Below, one piece after another: positions 63,049-64,000 of a DNA stretch of 64,000 nt. The position numbers and the translations under genes were made by a program. The notes below the pieces were generated by a model that worked only from the letters and a program-made list of their open reading frames with translations, had not been told where the DNA came from and made no database searches. Location: the NCBI GenBank assembly GCA_900539115.1, contig UQAQ01000008.1:30542-94541 (forward strand), written 5' to 3'. Each line of letters begins with the position of its first letter. Within the stretch, counting starts at the first letter, position 1. The DNA is from an uncultured Roseburia sp. GTDB lineage: Bacteria > Bacillota > Clostridia > Lachnospirales > Lachnospiraceae.

Positions 63049-63852
63049 TTAATGTATCGGTCTTTCGTCTTCAATAATGGGAATGATCATATTTTCAAAG
63101 GCCGTTTGCATCTTGGGGTGCTGAATCAGAAAATGGATTGCCGGTGTTTTATTTTTAGACACCAGCACCCATTTTCCCTCAAGAATGTAAATCTGTATAT
63201 TACGAAATGCGGAAGAAGGATTCTCAATCATTGTGTACTGCGGATGAGCTTTACTATATTGGCGCATTAATTGTAAATGTTCCTGATAATCTTCCCAGGT
63301 ATAAAAAATATCTTTTTCGTAAAACATTCCGGAAAGGGACAAGGTTATCGGATGTTTTTCAAATTCTTCCCTTTTCAGCAACGGGATTTCTTCTGTAATA
63401 AGGCTGTGAGATAGAATTTTACTTGCAGTCTCACGTTGCGCGGCAGCGTATTGAAGAATCTGCGTCTGCTCTTTATCGGAAATCTGATTGTGCTTTAGCA
63501 GCTGCCGGATAAAGGGTTCGCTCGCCGTGTATAAAGAGAAAGAAGACAAAATGCGGTATCTGTTTCCCGGAGTTTCGGAAGTCGATTCCAAAAAATGATG
63601 AAAAATCCGGGAGTGTTCTTTGCGGTAAATTTCCATAAGAGGAGATGCTTTTGACAACAGCCGCTCTGCATATTTTTGGTAGTGAGCAATCTCTTCTTTA
63701 TTTTTTGTCAGATAATATTTTCCCTCATTATGATATCCACGGATTGCCTCCCCGGTTAATGCGGCACTTCCGGAGACTTTCAAAAGATGCGAGAACGGGC
63801 TGTTTTGTGGCTGCTTAAAGTAATAAGGTGAGATTTGGCCAGTCATATACAT
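63049..63852 (-). CDS. Hypothetical protein, possibly an N-terminally truncated regulator
   Basis: I do not recognise this 267-residue protein with certainty. It is helical and soluble; the C-terminal segment WVLVSKNKTPAIHFLIQHPK resembles the C-terminal domain of some Lachnospiraceae XRE-type regulators, but no N-terminal HTH is present. There is no ribosome site upstream of the ATG at 63852 (or the one at 63846), and a stop lies four codons before, so the true 5' end may have been lost. A new gene start with repeat-like flanks lies just beyond it. Confidence 0.6.
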   Translation of the reverse strand: MYMTGQISPYYFKQPQNSPFSHLLKVSGSAALTGEAIRGYHNEGKYYLTKNKEEIAHYQKYAERLLSKASPLMEIYRKEHSRIFHHFLESTSETPGNRYRILSSFSLYTASEPFIRQLLKHNQISDKEQTQILQYAAAQRETASKILSHSLITEEIPLLKREEFEKHPITLSLSGMFYEKDIFYTWEDYQEHLQLMRQYSKAHPQYTMIENPSSAFRNIQIYILEGKWVLVSKNKTPAIHFLIQHPKMQTAFENMIIPIIEDERPIH

Positions 63853-63985
63853 AGTGTCTGCTCAATAACATAAAAATTGTGAAAATTCCGCATAAATACT
63901 GGTATTTCAGCCCTATTGTGCTATACTTAAAGTGCAGGAAAAAACAACATAATGACTAAAAAACCTTGCACTTAAGGAGTTGCTA

Positions 63986-64000
63986 ATGTATAGAAAAGAT
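63986..64000 (+). CDS. First five codons of a gene running off the right edge
   Basis: AAGGAG (63974-63979) followed by ATG at 63986 gives MYRKD. Upstream, AAGTGCAGG and CCTTGCACTT form an imperfect inverted repeat (about 63934-63973) after a TATACT. The leader and start recall IS1182-type transposase genes, but five codons do not prove it. Confidence 0.4.

Overview
The window looks like a chromosome segment of a motile, xylan-degrading, anaerobic Lachnospiraceae-type Firmicute (Clostridium cluster XIVa; Roseburia, Butyrivibrio and Eubacterium relatives are candidates). This rests on gene content and order: GH10 and GH11 xylanases, HydG with its TM1266-type partner, flagellin, an hprK-glucokinase-murB-rapZ-whiA-crh-like cluster, an Na+-type F-ATPase, and AGGAGG ribosome sites with TTG and GTG starts. 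No species name can be proved from the sequence alone. No rRNA, tRNA or CRISPR array was seen.

Layout. 1-2254: two tandem GH10 xylanases, the first cut by the window edge. 2276-6629: potABCD and a flavodoxin-like reductase. 6637-11590: sugar-regulation and envelope operon (hprK, ROK glucokinase, murB, rapZ, whiA, crh-like). 11618-16200: dnaE and pfkA. 16217-17307: two small lineage proteins. 17338-19256: a promoter and structured leader with terminator, then the TM1266-type protein and hydG. 19341-25923: KDPG aldolase fusion, truA, M18 aminopeptidase, a kinase-like membrane protein and a GH11-CBM36 xylanase. 26104-31014: a 1636-residue flagellin. 31108-32646: guaA.

An AT-rich accessory region follows guaA directly (about 32750-44360). 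It holds an IS3 relic, a truncated OLD-family ATPase fragment, a five-gene type II CBASS-like operon (CD-NTase, Cap2 E1/E2, Cap3 JAMM, Cap15-like 2TM/beta-barrel effector, and an unrecognised four-TM protein), a degenerate IS3 element, a chemoreceptor gene split by a complete IS66 element with an 8-bp target duplication and also frameshifted, and an IS200-like relic. No integrase was found.

Housekeeping sequence resumes with a GH18/SH3 wall protein, a CwlD-like amidase, a Sua5 protein fused to a degenerate LMW-phosphatase domain, rpiB, proC and the whole F-ATPase operon (57186). The tail (57284-64000) has a DUF3237-like protein, an Fe-alcohol dehydrogenase, an 84-bp-period array of palindromes, a BlaI/M56 pair with a visible operator, a surface protein, a hypothetical gene and the first codons of a further gene.

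How the genes fit together. HPr kinase next to a histidine-less HPr paralogue and glucokinase points to carbon catabolite control, fitting the xylanases. RapZ, WhiA, MurB and the amidases cover envelope growth. The CBASS genes form a self-contained anti-phage module in a mobile-element-scarred region.
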